DNA of 64,000 nucleotides. It comes from JAFAZJ01 sp050183765. Lineage in GTDB: Bacteria > Pseudomonadota > Alphaproteobacteria > Reyranellales > Reyranellaceae. Position 1 is the first letter of the stretch; each line of letters begins with the position of its first letter. The notes under the pieces were generated by a model, which searched no databases, was not told the DNA's origin, and saw only the letters and a program-made list of their open reading frames with translations. The stretch covers positions 1 to 64,000 of the forward strand of contig JBFXAZ010000008.1 of the NCBI GenBank assembly GCA_050183765.1, read 5' to 3'. A program made the position numbers and the translations under genes. Shown here in pieces: positions 28,491-37,249 of the stretch.

Positions 28491-29633
28491 CTAAACGGAC
28501 TTCCCGATGAAGTCGAGCAGCAGCGCGCTTACACGCTCGTGCTGCTCCTGCTGTACCCAGTGGCCGGCCCCGTCGATGAGATGGACGTCGGTCATCCGCG
28601 GGCAGGCGCCCTCCCGCATGCGTTCAAGCGCGCCGGGGCGTTGCTGAATGCCCCAGTCCTGGCGGCCGGCGATGAAGGCTGCCGGCACGTCGATGGTCCG
28701 GCCGCTGAAGATCTGCAGATCGCTCTGAAAGCGCGGGTCGGTCGAGCAGCGATACCACTGCAGGCCGCCCTGGAAGCCGATACGTTCGTATTCGGCGCTG
28801 TAGACGCGCAGTTCCGCGTCGCTGAGCCAGCGATTGGCGGCGATCTGCGCAGCCGACGGCATGTAGGGAGCAACCGTCTCGGCCATGCCGGCATCGCGAT
28901 CCATGACGTAGTAGGTCGGCACCTTGGCCAGCTCGTCGGCGGTCCAGCCCTTCAGCGGGACAGGCGTGTTGCCGGCCCAGTCGGCGCTCTTGTAGTGGTA
29001 GTAGGCGCGCAGGAAGTCATGCACGCCTTGAGGCGCGCGATGCATGTCGGCATCGGCGTCGCGCGTCGAGTAGTGCCACTGGTAGTGCTTGCGCGGCCGC
29101 CTCAGCGCCGCGAGCGCGTCGTGGATCGGGTCCTTCGCCGGCGCCGGCTTGCCGACGGTGTCGAAAGGCAGCGGCGGCGCGCCGCCGAACGGTGCGCTCA
29201 TCATCACCAACGAGCGGAACACGTCGGGCCGGATCAGCGCGCACCACGCGGCGACCGGCGAGCCGAAATCATGGCCGACGACGGCGGCCACCGAGCGGTA
29301 GCCCAGCGCGAACGCCAGGCCGATCGCGTCGCGTACCAGATTGACCATGCGGAACGAGGCCACGTCGCCATCGTAGCGCGCATCCCAGCCCGTCGTGCGG
29401 CCATAGCCGCGCTGATCCGGGGCGATCACGTGGTAGCCGGCCGCCGCCAGCACGGGCATCACCTTGCGCCAGCTCCAGGCCAGCTCGGGGAAGCCGTGCA
29501 GCAGCAGCACGCAGGGCCGCCCAGGGGTCTCGAAGCCCGCCTCCAGCACGTGCAGGCGCAGGCCGTTGACGTTGTCAACATAGCGTGCACGGATGGAGGC
29601 GGGCGCGACCGGGCTGTCGTAGGGTGTGCTCAT
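28491..29633 (-). CDS. Alpha/beta hydrolase, epoxide hydrolase-like
   Basis: 380 residues from the ATG complementary to 29631-29633. The HGFPE motif (LLLHGFPELAWSWR) is typical of epoxide hydrolases, with GYGRT following, nucleophile Asp in VVGHDFGSPVA and catalytic His in DGAGHWVQQE. A long lid (TVGKPAPAKDPIHDAL to about PYMPSAAQ) would contain the ring-opening Tyr residues. It would add water to an epoxide; a haloalkane dehalogenase is the alternative. Divergent from the GST gene, a pairing that suggests detoxification of electrophiles. Confidence 0.85.
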   Translation of the reverse strand: MSTPYDSPVAPASIRARYVDNVNGLRLHVLEAGFETPGRPCVLLLHGFPELAWSWRKVMPVLAAAGYHVIAPDQRGYGRTTGWDARYDGDVASFRMVNLVRDAIGLAFALGYRSVAAVVGHDFGSPVAAWCALIRPDVFRSLVMMSAPFGGAPPLPFDTVGKPAPAKDPIHDALAALRRPRKHYQWHYSTRDADADMHRAPQGVHDFLRAYYHYKSADWAGNTPVPLKGWTADELAKVPTYYVMDRDAGMAETVAPYMPSAAQIAANRWLSDAELRVYSAEYERIGFQGGLQWYRCSTDPRFQSDLQIFSGRTIDVPAAFIAGRQDWGIQQRPGALERMREGACPRMTDVHLIDGAGHWVQQEQHERVSALLLDFIGKSV

Positions 29634-29672
29634 TGCGCAATCAAACCACGGAAGACTGGCAGGCGAACACCC

Positions 29673-30314
29673 ATGACCACGCCCGTGCTCTTCGGCGCCG
29701 CCTACAGCGTCTATACCCGCACCGCCCGGCTCACCCTGGCCGAGAAGGGCGTCGACTGCCGTTTCGACGAGGTTGACGTGTTTGCAGCCGGCGGGCCACC
29801 GCGCGAGCACCTGCAACGCCAGCCCTTCGGCAAGATCCCGGCCTTCGAGCATGGCGACCTGCGGCTCTACGAGACCGCCGCGATCTGCCGCTACGTCGAC
29901 GAGGCCTTCGACGGCCCTGCTTTGCAGCCGGCCACGCCCGCCAGTCGCGCGGTGATGGCGCAGGCCATCGGCATCTGCGACAGCTACGTCTATCGGCCCG
30001 GCGTCTGGGACATCTATGTCGAGCGCCTGCGCGTGCCGGCGCGCGGCGGCACGCCTGACGAGGCCAAGATCGCCGCCGCGATCGCGACGGTGCGCAAGGC
30101 GCTGGAGGAACTGGCGCGGTTGTCCGCCGACCGGCCGTTCATCGCCGGGCCGGATCTCAGCCTTGCCGACCTGCACGCCTACCCGATGCTCACCCTGCTG
30201 CGGCTGGCGCCTGAGGGACGCGAACTATTGATGGGGGTACCAGCGATCGAGGGCTGGCATCAGCGCATGGCGGATCGATCCAGCATCGTCAAAACACGCT
30301 TCGCCGTCGAATGA
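29673..30314 (+). CDS. Glutathione S-transferase family protein
   Basis: 213 residues. The N-terminal thioredoxin-like domain has YSVYTRTARLTLAEKGVDC, then FGKIPAFEHGDLRLYETAAI with the cis-Pro and the Glu/Thr glutathione-binding residues; the helical C-terminal domain follows from about residue 90, including SLADLHAYPMLTLL. It conjugates or exchanges glutathione; substrate unknown. The 39-base gap to the divergent epoxide hydrolase gene must hold both promoters or leaders. Confidence 0.88.
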   Translation: MTTPVLFGAAYSVYTRTARLTLAEKGVDCRFDEVDVFAAGGPPREHLQRQPFGKIPAFEHGDLRLYETAAICRYVDEAFDGPALQPATPASRAVMAQAIGICDSYVYRPGVWDIYVERLRVPARGGTPDEAKIAAAIATVRKALEELARLSADRPFIAGPDLSLADLHAYPMLTLLRLAPEGRELLMGVPAIEGWHQRMADRSSIVKTRFAVE

Positions 30315-30318
30315 AGCG

Positions 30319-30348
30319 TTGTGATCATTGGGTATTTCGGCTTCTATA
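30319..30348 (+). promoter_or_regulatory. livK: Sigma-70-like promoter for the second liv operon
   Basis: TTGTGA (30319-30324) and TCTATA (30343-30348) with an 18-base spacer, about 65 bases upstream of the livK-like ATG. The 99-base gap is otherwise GC-rich, so this AT-rich pair stands out. Matched by eye only. Confidence 0.4.
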
Positions 30349-30388
30349 GGTTCCACGAAAACCTGCCCCGTCGAGGCAGGGACGGGTG

Positions 30389-30411
30389 TGGAATTCACGA
30401 GGGAGATTCCA
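30389..30411 (+). promoter_or_regulatory. livK: Small hairpin around the livK ribosome site
   Basis: TGGAAT (30389-30394) and ATTCCA (30406-30411) are perfect complements with the Shine-Dalgarno GAGGGAG in the loop; the ATG follows at 30414. The stem could present or mask the ribosome site. The stem is only six pairs and AT-containing, so a regulatory role is speculative. Confidence 0.25.
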
Positions 30412-30413
30412 GC

Positions 30414-31586
30414 ATGTTGACCAGACTGGCCGCCGGTGCGGCCGCGCTGACGCTGCTCGCCGCGCCCGCCATGGCGCAGAGCACGATCAAGATCGGCTTC
30501 ATCTCGACCTTCTCCGGCCCGCAGGCCGCGATCGGCGAGGATATGCGCCGCTCGGCCAACCTCGCGCTCGAGCACCTCGGCGGCAAGATCGCCGGCAAGC
30601 CGGTCGAGATCATCTACGAGGACGACCAGTTCAAGCCCGACGTCGGCAAGGCCAAGTCGGAAAAGCTCACGGCGCAGGACAAGGTGAACTTCGTCACCGG
30701 CTACATCTGGTCGAACGTGCTGCTGGCATCCCTGAAGACCGTGGTCGACGACGCCGACACGATCCTGATCAGCGCCAATGCCGGCCCCTCGCAGATCGCC
30801 GGCGAGCAGTGCCACAAGAACTTCTTTTCGACCTCGTGGAACAACGACCAGACGCCGATGGCGATGGGCGAGTACCTCAATACGAAGGGGGTCAAGAGCC
30901 TCTACCTGATGGCCGGCAACTACGCCGCCGGCAAGGACATGCTGGCCGGCGTCAAGCGCACCTTCAAGGGCCAGATCATCGGCGAGGACCTCACCAAGTG
31001 GCCGGGCCAGCTCGACTTCTCGGCCGAGATGGCCAAGATCGGCGCGGCCAAGCCGGGCGGCATCTTCATCTTCTACCCCGGCGCGCACGGCGTGCAGTTC
31101 GTCAAGGAATGGGTGCAGTCGGGCGTGAGCAAGACGGTGCCGCTGTACCAGGTGTTCAGCATCGATGCGATCACGCTGCCGATCCAGAAGGACCTGGCGC
31201 TGGGCACACTGGGCGCGCAGGAATGGGTCAACGACCTGCCGAACGAGCAGAACAAGCGCTACGTCGCCGACTTCCGCAAGAAGTACAAGACCTATCCGTC
31301 CTTCTACGGCGCGCAGAGCTATGACGCGATCATGCTGATCGCCTCGGCCGTCGAGGCGCTCAAGGGCGACCTCGGCAACAAGGACGCGCTGCGCGCGGCG
31401 GTCAAGAAGGCCAACTTCAAGTCGGTGCGCGGCGACTTCTCGTTCAACACCAATCACTTCCCGATCCAGAACTTCTACATCCAGGAAACGGTGAAGGATT
31501 CGGATGGCAACCTGACGCTGAAGACCATCGCCACCGCGGTCAAGGCGGCGAAGGATCCGCACTACACCAAGTGCCCGATGAAGTGA
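30414..31586 (+). CDS. livK: Branched-chain amino-acid-type ABC transporter substrate-binding protein
   Basis: 390 residues from ATG 30414. Signal peptide MLTRLAAGAAALTLLAAPAMA, mature from about QSTIKIGFISTFSGP. Type I periplasmic-binding fold of the Peripla_BP_6 family, with KPVEIIYEDDQFKPD and the FYGAQSYDAIMLIASAVE C-terminal lobe. A C-terminal Cys (HYTKCPMK) and an internal one (GEQCHKNFF) may form a disulfide, as in several aromatic-acid-binding members. First gene of the second livKHMGF set, separated from livH by a hairpin terminator. Confidence 0.9.
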   Translation: MLTRLAAGAAALTLLAAPAMAQSTIKIGFISTFSGPQAAIGEDMRRSANLALEHLGGKIAGKPVEIIYEDDQFKPDVGKAKSEKLTAQDKVNFVTGYIWSNVLLASLKTVVDDADTILISANAGPSQIAGEQCHKNFFSTSWNNDQTPMAMGEYLNTKGVKSLYLMAGNYAAGKDMLAGVKRTFKGQIIGEDLTKWPGQLDFSAEMAKIGAAKPGGIFIFYPGAHGVQFVKEWVQSGVSKTVPLYQVFSIDAITLPIQKDLALGTLGAQEWVNDLPNEQNKRYVADFRKKYKTYPSFYGAQSYDAIMLIASAVEALKGDLGNKDALRAAVKKANFKSVRGDFSFNTNHFPIQNFYIQETVKDSDGNLTLKTIATAVKAAKDPHYTKCPMK

Positions 31587-31608
31587 CCAGCAACCCTGCA
31601 TAAGGCGG

Positions 31609-31641
31609 ACGGGAGCGCGGCAACGCGCTCCCGTTTCGTTT
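31609..31641 (+). terminator. Terminator or attenuator between livK and livH
   Basis: Eleven perfect pairs: ACGGGAGCGCG (31609-31619) with CGCGCTCCCGT (31624-31634), closed by a GCAA tetraloop and followed by TTCGTTT. It lies 23 bases after the livK stop and 22 before the livH ATG. Partial termination here would give more binding protein than permease, a common arrangement for ABC importers. Confidence 0.75.
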
Positions 31642-31656
31642 CCGGCCCGTTCGTCG

Positions 31657-32571
31657 ATGGACTACATCCTTCTCCAGATCCTCAACGGCATCCAGCTCGG
31701 CCTGCTGATGTTCCTGCTGGCCGCCGGCCTGACGCTGGTGTTCGGCATCATGGACCTGGTGAACCTGGCACACGGCTCGCTCTACATGATGGGCGCGTAT
31801 TTCGCCTGGACCTTCATGGGCTGGACCGACAGCTTCGTGCTGGGCGCCATCCTGGCGCTGCCCGCGGCGCTGGCGCTGGGCGTGGTGATCGAGATGGTGA
31901 TCGCCCGCCGCCTCTACGCCCGCGACCACCTCGACCATGTCCTGGCGACCTTCGGCCTGATCCTGTTCTTCAACGAGCTGGTACGCGTGCTGTGGGGGCC
32001 CAACATCAAGCGCATGCCCACGCCGTCGTGGCTCGCCCACGCCGTCGAGGTGCTGCCGGGGGTTCAGTTTCCCGCCCATCGCCTGGCGATCATCGTCGTC
32101 GGCGCGCTGGTGGCGATCCTGCTGGCCTGGCTAGTGGCGCGCACCCGCGCCGGCATGCTGGTGCGCGCCGGCGCCTCGAACCGCCGCATGGTGGCGGCGC
32201 TGGGCGTCAACATCGAGCTGCTCTTCTCGCTGGTCTTCGGCCTGGGCGCCGTGCTGGCGGCGATCGCCGGCCTGATGGCGGGCATGAACCAGCCGCTGAA
32301 GATCGGCATGGGCGACGACATCCTGATCCTCGCCTTCGTCGTCATCGTCATCGGCGGCATCGGGTCGATCAAGGGTTCGTTCGTCGCCGCCATGGTGGTC
32401 GGCCAGATCGACATCTTCGGCCGCGCCTTCCTGCCCGACCTGCTGAAGACGGTGCTGTCGACCTCGGCCGCCAATACCGCCGCGACGGCACTGTCGCAGA
32501 TGCTGGTCTACATCCTGATGGCCGCCATCCTGGTATGGCGGCCTACCGGCCTGTTCGGCCAGCGGCAGTGA
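31657..32571 (+). CDS. livH: Branched-chain amino-acid-type ABC permease, LivH family
   Basis: 304 residues with about eight hydrophobic segments. LivH features: GIQLGLLMFLLAAGLTLVFG, MDLVNLAHGSLYMMGAYF and FVVIVIGGIGSIKGSFVAAM, ending WRPTGLFGQRQ. ATG 31657 lies after a hairpin terminator. The stop overlaps the GTG of livM by GTGA, so the two channel subunits are translationally coupled. Confidence 0.92.
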   Translation: MDYILLQILNGIQLGLLMFLLAAGLTLVFGIMDLVNLAHGSLYMMGAYFAWTFMGWTDSFVLGAILALPAALALGVVIEMVIARRLYARDHLDHVLATFGLILFFNELVRVLWGPNIKRMPTPSWLAHAVEVLPGVQFPAHRLAIIVVGALVAILLAWLVARTRAGMLVRAGASNRRMVAALGVNIELLFSLVFGLGAVLAAIAGLMAGMNQPLKIGMGDDILILAFVVIVIGGIGSIKGSFVAAMVVGQIDIFGRAFLPDLLKTVLSTSAANTAATALSQMLVYILMAAILVWRPTGLFGQRQ

Positions 32572-33560
32572 GCGGGCTGATCCCCCAGCTGCGCACGCCG
32601 CGCGGCATCGCCGTGGCGTTCACCCTGCTCGCCCTCGCCGTGCTGCCGCTGCTGACCGAAGCCTTCGACCAGCGCTACCTGCTGTCGGTCGCCACGCGGG
32701 TGGTGATCTGGTCGATCGCCGCCATCAGCTTGAACCTGATTCTGGGCTATGGCGGCATGGTGAGCTTCGGACACGCCGCGTTCTTCGGCCTTGGCGGCTA
32801 CACGGTCGGCATCATGGCGCATCACGGCGTGTTCTCGGGCTGGCTGCAATGGCCTGTGGGGTTGCTGGCTTGCGCCCTGTGGGCCGCCGCCGTGGGCGCG
32901 CTCAGCCTGCGCACGCGCGGTGTCTACTTCATCATGATCACGCTGGCCTTCGCGCAGCTGATCTTCTACGTCGGCGTCGGGCTGGAGGAGTATGGCGGCG
33001 ACGACGGCCTCAACATCGACCGCCGCAGCACCTTCGGCCTGTTCGAGCTGCGCGACCGCTCAGCCTTCTACTGGCTTTGCTACGCGCTGATGCTGCTGGT
33101 GCTGGCCGGGGCATGGCGCGTGGTGAACTCGCGCTTCGGCATGGTGCTGCGCGGCGCGAAATCCAACGAGCAGCGCATGCTGGCGCTGGGCTTCCCGGTG
33201 TTCCGCTACCGTCTCGCCGCCTTCGTGATCGCCGGCGCCGCGTGCGGGCTGGCCGGCCTGCTGCTCGCCAACCACGATTCCTACGTGTCGCCGGCGATGA
33301 TGTCGTGGATGAAGTCGGGCGACCTGATCGTGATCGTCGTGCTGGGCGGCATGGGCTCGCTGGCCGGACCGGTCTTCGGCACCATCGCCTTCTTCGTGCT
33401 CGAGGAGCTGCTCAAGCCGCTGATCGACCTCGGTCACAAGGGCTGGGGCGAGTACTGGCAGATGGTTTTCGGTCCGCTGCTGGTCGTCGTCGCGCTCTAC
33501 GCCCGCGGTGGCATCGACAGCCTGTTCGGCCGCCGCCGCCCGGGAGGCGGCCATGGCTGA
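32568..33560 (+). CDS. livM: Branched-chain amino-acid-type ABC permease, LivM family
   Basis: 330 residues from GTG 32568, chosen because it overlaps the livH stop and starts the first LivM helix region (GIAVAFTLLALAVLPLL). Hallmark GYGGMVSFGHAAFFGLGGYT, then VLGGMGSLAGPVFGTIAF and an amphipathic end RRRPGGGHG. Second channel subunit. Its last 8 bases overlap the livG start. Confidence 0.92.
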   Translation: MSGLIPQLRTPRGIAVAFTLLALAVLPLLTEAFDQRYLLSVATRVVIWSIAAISLNLILGYGGMVSFGHAAFFGLGGYTVGIMAHHGVFSGWLQWPVGLLACALWAAAVGALSLRTRGVYFIMITLAFAQLIFYVGVGLEEYGGDDGLNIDRRSTFGLFELRDRSAFYWLCYALMLLVLAGAWRVVNSRFGMVLRGAKSNEQRMLALGFPVFRYRLAAFVIAGAACGLAGLLLANHDSYVSPAMMSWMKSGDLIVIVVLGGMGSLAGPVFGTIAFFVLEELLKPLIDLGHKGWGEYWQMVFGPLLVVVALYARGGIDSLFGRRRPGGGHG

Positions 33561-34317
33561 GCCGCTGCTGAAGGTCAGCCAGCTGCTCAAGCGCTTCGGC
33601 GGCATCGTCGCCACCGATCGCCTCGACCTCGCCGTGGACGAGGGCGAGGTGCATGCGCTGATCGGCCCCAACGGTGCGGGCAAGACGACGTTGATCGCCC
33701 AGCTTTCCGGATTCCTGCGACCGGATGGCGGTCGCATCGTCTTCGACGACCACGACATCACGCGCCTGTCCGCGCCGGCGCGGGTGCATCGCGGCCTCGC
33801 CCGCTCCTTCCAGATCACCTCGGTGCTGCGCGAGTTCAGCGCGCTCGACAACGTGGCGCTCGCCGTGCAGGCGCGCCAGGGCCATTCGTTCCGCTTCTGG
33901 TCACCGGCGCGCGCCGATCGCTCCCTGCGCGATCCGGCGATGCGGGCGCTCGACAGCGTCGGCCTCGCCGGCCGCGCCGGGCATGCCGCGGCCGACCTCT
34001 CGCACGGCGAGCGCCGCCAGCTCGAGGTGGCGATGGCGCTGGCCAGCGAGCCGCGCCTGCTGCTGCTCGACGAGCCGATGGCCGGCATGGGGCCCGAGGA
34101 ATCGGCGCGCATGGTGGACCTGCTGCGCGCGCTGAAGGGCCGGCGGACCCTGCTGCTGGTCGAGCACGACATGGATGCGGTCTTCGCCCTCGCCGACCGC
34201 ATCACCGTGCTGGTCTATGGCCGCGCCATCGCCACCGGCACGCCCGAGGAGATCCGCGCCAATGCCGAGGTGCGCCAAGCCTATCTCGGCGACGTCACGA
34301 CCTCGGAGTTAGGCTGA
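33553..34317 (+). CDS. livG: ABC transporter ATP-binding protein, LivG family
   Basis: 254 residues from ATG 33553 (GGGAGGCGG just upstream; an earlier start at 33508 is within livM). Walker A GPNGAGKTTL, RGLARSFQITSVLREFSALD, signature LSHGERRQLEVAMAL, Walker B LLLLDEPMAGMGPEE and switch His in LLVEHDMDAV. Compared with the first LivG in this window its signature and Walker B are canonical. Stop and livF start share one base (TGATG). Confidence 0.92.
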   Translation: MAEPLLKVSQLLKRFGGIVATDRLDLAVDEGEVHALIGPNGAGKTTLIAQLSGFLRPDGGRIVFDDHDITRLSAPARVHRGLARSFQITSVLREFSALDNVALAVQARQGHSFRFWSPARADRSLRDPAMRALDSVGLAGRAGHAAADLSHGERRQLEVAMALASEPRLLLLDEPMAGMGPEESARMVDLLRALKGRRTLLLVEHDMDAVFALADRITVLVYGRAIATGTPEEIRANAEVRQAYLGDVTTSELG

Positions 34318-35012
34318 TGCTGCAGGTCGCGGGCCTCGAAGCGGCGTACGGCGACAGCCAGGTGCTGTTCGGCATCGACCTGGCGGTGGGCGCCGGCGAG
34401 GTCGTCACCCTGATGGGCCGCAACGGCATGGGCAAGACGACCACCGTGCACACGATCATGGGCGTGATGCCGGCGCGCGGCGGCACCGTCACCCTCGACG
34501 GCGAGCCGATCCACGGCCTGCCTTCCTACCGCATCGCCCGCCTCGGGCTGGGCCTGGTGCCGGAAGGCCGGCAGATCTTCCCCAACCTGTCGGTGCGCGA
34601 GAACCTCATTGCCACGGCGCGCGCCGCGGGCGCGCCGGCCTGGACATTGCAGCGGGTCTACGAGTTCTTCCCGTGGCTGTCCGAGCGGCAGGGCAACATG
34701 GGCAACCAGCTCTCCGGCGGCGAGCAGCAGATGCTGGCGATCGGCCGCGCACTGATGACCAATCCACGCCTGCTGATCCTCGACGAGGCCACCGAGGGCC
34801 TGGCGCCGCTGGTGCGCCAGGAGATCTGGAGCGTGCTGGGACGGCTGAAGCGCGACGGCCAGTCGATCCTGGTGATCGACAAGAACGTCGGCGCGCTGCT
34901 GGCGCTGGCCGATCACCACCACATCGTCGAGAAGGGCCGCGTGGTGTGGCGCGGCACCTCGGCCGCGCTGGCCGCCGACCCCGAGCTGCAGCACCGCTAC
35001 CTCGGCGTCTGA
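34317..35012 (+). CDS. livF: ABC transporter ATP-binding protein, LivF family
   Basis: 231 residues. Walker A GRNGMGKTTT, LGLGLVPEGRQIFPNLSVREN, signature LSGGEQQMLAIGRAL, Walker B LLILDEATEGLAP and a switch region reading LVIDKNVGALL where His/Gln is common. Last gene of the second importer. No terminator is visible before the polyamine operon 65 bases downstream, so read-through is possible. Confidence 0.92.
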   Translation: MLQVAGLEAAYGDSQVLFGIDLAVGAGEVVTLMGRNGMGKTTTVHTIMGVMPARGGTVTLDGEPIHGLPSYRIARLGLGLVPEGRQIFPNLSVRENLIATARAAGAPAWTLQRVYEFFPWLSERQGNMGNQLSGGEQQMLAIGRALMTNPRLLILDEATEGLAPLVRQEIWSVLGRLKRDGQSILVIDKNVGALLALADHHHIVEKGRVVWRGTSAALAADPELQHRYLGV

Positions 35013-35077
35013 GCCTGGGGGCTTGCCTTCCACACGCGGGCGCCTGAAAGATGCGCCCGAATCGCCGGGAGATGCCG

Positions 35078-36166
35078 ATGCGCCGTTTGCTGCCCTCGCT
35101 CGTTCTCGCCGCCGCGCTGGCCACCGGGCCGGCGCTGGCGCAGGAGCGCGTCGTCAACGTCTACAACTGGAACGACTACATCGCCGAGGACGCGGCCAAG
35201 AACTTCCAGCAGGTCACCGGCATCAAAGTCAATTACACGACCTACGACGGCAACGAGATCCTCGACGCCAAGCTCAAGGCCGGCGGCGGCTACGACGTGG
35301 TGACGCCCACCGCCTCGCCCTTCTTCGTGCGCCAGCTCGCGGCCGGCCTCTACCAGAAGCTCGACAAGGCCAAGCTCAAGAACTACGGCAACCTCGATCC
35401 CGAAGTGATGAAGGCGCTCGCCAAGTTCGATCCCAACAACGAGCACGGCATCCCGTGGATGTGGGGCACCACGGGCATCGGCTTCAACGTCGAGGCGATC
35501 AGGAAACGCATGCCCGACGCGCCGACCGACAGCCTGCGCATGATCTTCGATCCCGCGGTGGTGTCGAAGTTCAAAGATTGCGGCGTCATGCTGATGGACA
35601 GCCCGACCGACGTGCTGCCGGCGGCGCTGCTCTATCTCGGCCTCGATCCCGACAGCAAGGCGCCGGCCGACCTGGAGAAGGCGCGCGACGCGGTAATGAA
35701 GATCCGCCCCAACGTGCGAAAGATCCACACCGGCGAGATCATCGACGCGCTGGCCAACGGCGATGTCTGCCTCGCCTTCGCCTATTCCGGCGACATCTTG
35801 CAGGCGCGCGACCGCGGCGCCAAGGCGGCGAAGAAGCAGGTGATCGAATACGCGATCCCGAAGGAAGGCGCACAGCTTTGGCTCGATGTGCTGGCCATTC
35901 CCAAGAGCGCCAAGCACGTCGACAACGCCCATCGCTGGCTCGACTACATGCTGGAGCCCAAGGTCGCCGCCGAATCGAGCAATCTCACCGGCTACGCCAA
36001 CGCCAATCGTTTGGCGCCGCCCCTGATGAACAAGGCGGTGTCGGAGAGCCCGCTGATCTATCCGCCGCGCGAGGTGCGCGCGAAGCTCTATACCATCAGT
36101 GCCGGCGACGCCGACCACACGCGCCTGCGCACGCGCGCCTGGACGATGATCAAGACCGGGCGGTGA
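35078..36166 (+). CDS. Polyamine-type ABC transporter substrate-binding protein (PotD/PotF family)
   Basis: 362 residues from ATG 35078, preferred because GGGAG lies 6 bases upstream; ATG 35051 and 35072 are in frame. Signal peptide MRRLLPSLVLAAALATGPAL ending near ALAQ, then the PotF-like start RVVNVYNWNDYIAEDAAKNF. GYDVVTPTASPFFVRQL and IPWMWGTTGIGFN are typical of spermidine/putrescine-binding proteins. Binds a polyamine or similar cation in the periplasm. First of potD/F-A-B-C; its stop overlaps the ATPase GTG. Confidence 0.9.
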   Translation: MRRLLPSLVLAAALATGPALAQERVVNVYNWNDYIAEDAAKNFQQVTGIKVNYTTYDGNEILDAKLKAGGGYDVVTPTASPFFVRQLAAGLYQKLDKAKLKNYGNLDPEVMKALAKFDPNNEHGIPWMWGTTGIGFNVEAIRKRMPDAPTDSLRMIFDPAVVSKFKDCGVMLMDSPTDVLPAALLYLGLDPDSKAPADLEKARDAVMKIRPNVRKIHTGEIIDALANGDVCLAFAYSGDILQARDRGAKAAKKQVIEYAIPKEGAQLWLDVLAIPKSAKHVDNAHRWLDYMLEPKVAAESSNLTGYANANRLAPPLMNKAVSESPLIYPPREVRAKLYTISAGDADHTRLRTRAWTMIKTGR

Positions 36167-37248
36167 CGGACGACGCCAACACGCTGGCGCCGCTGCGCGT
36201 CGTCGGGCTGCGCAAGACGTTCGGCGACATCACCGCCGTTTCGGACGTGTCGTTCGACATCGCCGCGGGCGAGCGGCTGGCGCTGCTGGGCGAGTCGGGC
36301 TGCGGCAAGACCACGCTGCTGCGCATGATCGCCGGCTTCGAGCGCCCCGACGCGGGCCGCATCCTGGTCGAAGGCCGGGACATCACCGATCTGCCGCCCT
36401 ACGAGCGGCCGGTGAACATGATGTTCCAGTCCTACGCCCTGTTCCCGCACATGAACGTCGCGCGCAATGTCGGCTTCGGCCTGGTGCAGGAGGGCGCGGC
36501 GCGGGCCGAGATCGACCGCCGCGTCGAGGAGGCGCTGGCCCTGGTGCAGATGGCGCATCTGGCGAAGCGACGGCCCGATCAGCTCTCGGGCGGCCAGCGG
36601 CAGCGCGTGGCGCTGGCGCGCGCCATCATCAAGCGGCCCAAGCTGCTGCTGCTCGACGAGCCGATGGCGGCGCTCGATCGTAAGCTGCGCGAGCGCACGC
36701 GGCTGGAGCTCGTCGAGCTGCAGCAACGCCTCGGCATCGCCTTCGTCATCGTCACCCACGACCAGGACGAGGCGATGACCATGGCGACCAGCGTCGCGGT
36801 GATGAACAAAGGCGGCATCGCCCAGTTCGGCACGCCGACGGCGATCTATGAGCAGCCGCACAGCCGCTTCGTCGCCGACTTCTTCGGCGGCGCCAATATC
36901 CTCGAAGGCGAGGCGTCCGGGCGAAGCGTCCGCTGCCCGGCGCTGGGCATCGACATCGTCATCGAGCGAACGCGCGACATCGGCGACGGCAGCCCGGTCG
37001 GCGTGGCGGTCCGGCCGGAGCGGATCGTGCTGTCGTCCGAGAAGCCCGGCGACGTCGACAACAGCGTGCCGGGCGTGGTGCGCGAGGTCTCCTACCTCGG
37101 CGACCGCTCGATCTGCCATGTCGAGCTGGCGCCCGGCCTGACGGTGCGCGCCACGATCGACACGCGCTACGGCAAGGCGCGCCCGCGCCACGGCGACCGG
37201 GTCTGGCTGGCTTGGTCCGCGCGCGACGCCATCGTGCTGCGCGACTGA
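36163..37248 (+). CDS. potA: Polyamine ABC transporter ATP-binding protein
   Basis: 361 residues from GTG 36163 (GTGA overlap with the binding protein). Walker A GESGCGKTTL, Q-loop MMFQSYALFPHMNV, signature LSGGQRQRVALARAI, Walker B LLLLDEPMAALDRKLRERT and switch His in VTHDQDEAM. The C-terminal part from about residue 250 is the TOBE regulatory domain (VRPERIVL, VREVSYLGDRSICHVEL), as in PotA/FbpC-type ATPases. Confidence 0.92.
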   Translation: MTDDANTLAPLRVVGLRKTFGDITAVSDVSFDIAAGERLALLGESGCGKTTLLRMIAGFERPDAGRILVEGRDITDLPPYERPVNMMFQSYALFPHMNVARNVGFGLVQEGAARAEIDRRVEEALALVQMAHLAKRRPDQLSGGQRQRVALARAIIKRPKLLLLDEPMAALDRKLRERTRLELVELQQRLGIAFVIVTHDQDEAMTMATSVAVMNKGGIAQFGTPTAIYEQPHSRFVADFFGGANILEGEASGRSVRCPALGIDIVIERTRDIGDGSPVGVAVRPERIVLSSEKPGDVDNSVPGVVREVSYLGDRSICHVELAPGLTVRATIDTRYGKARPRHGDRVWLAWSARDAIVLRD

Positions 37249-37249
37249 C

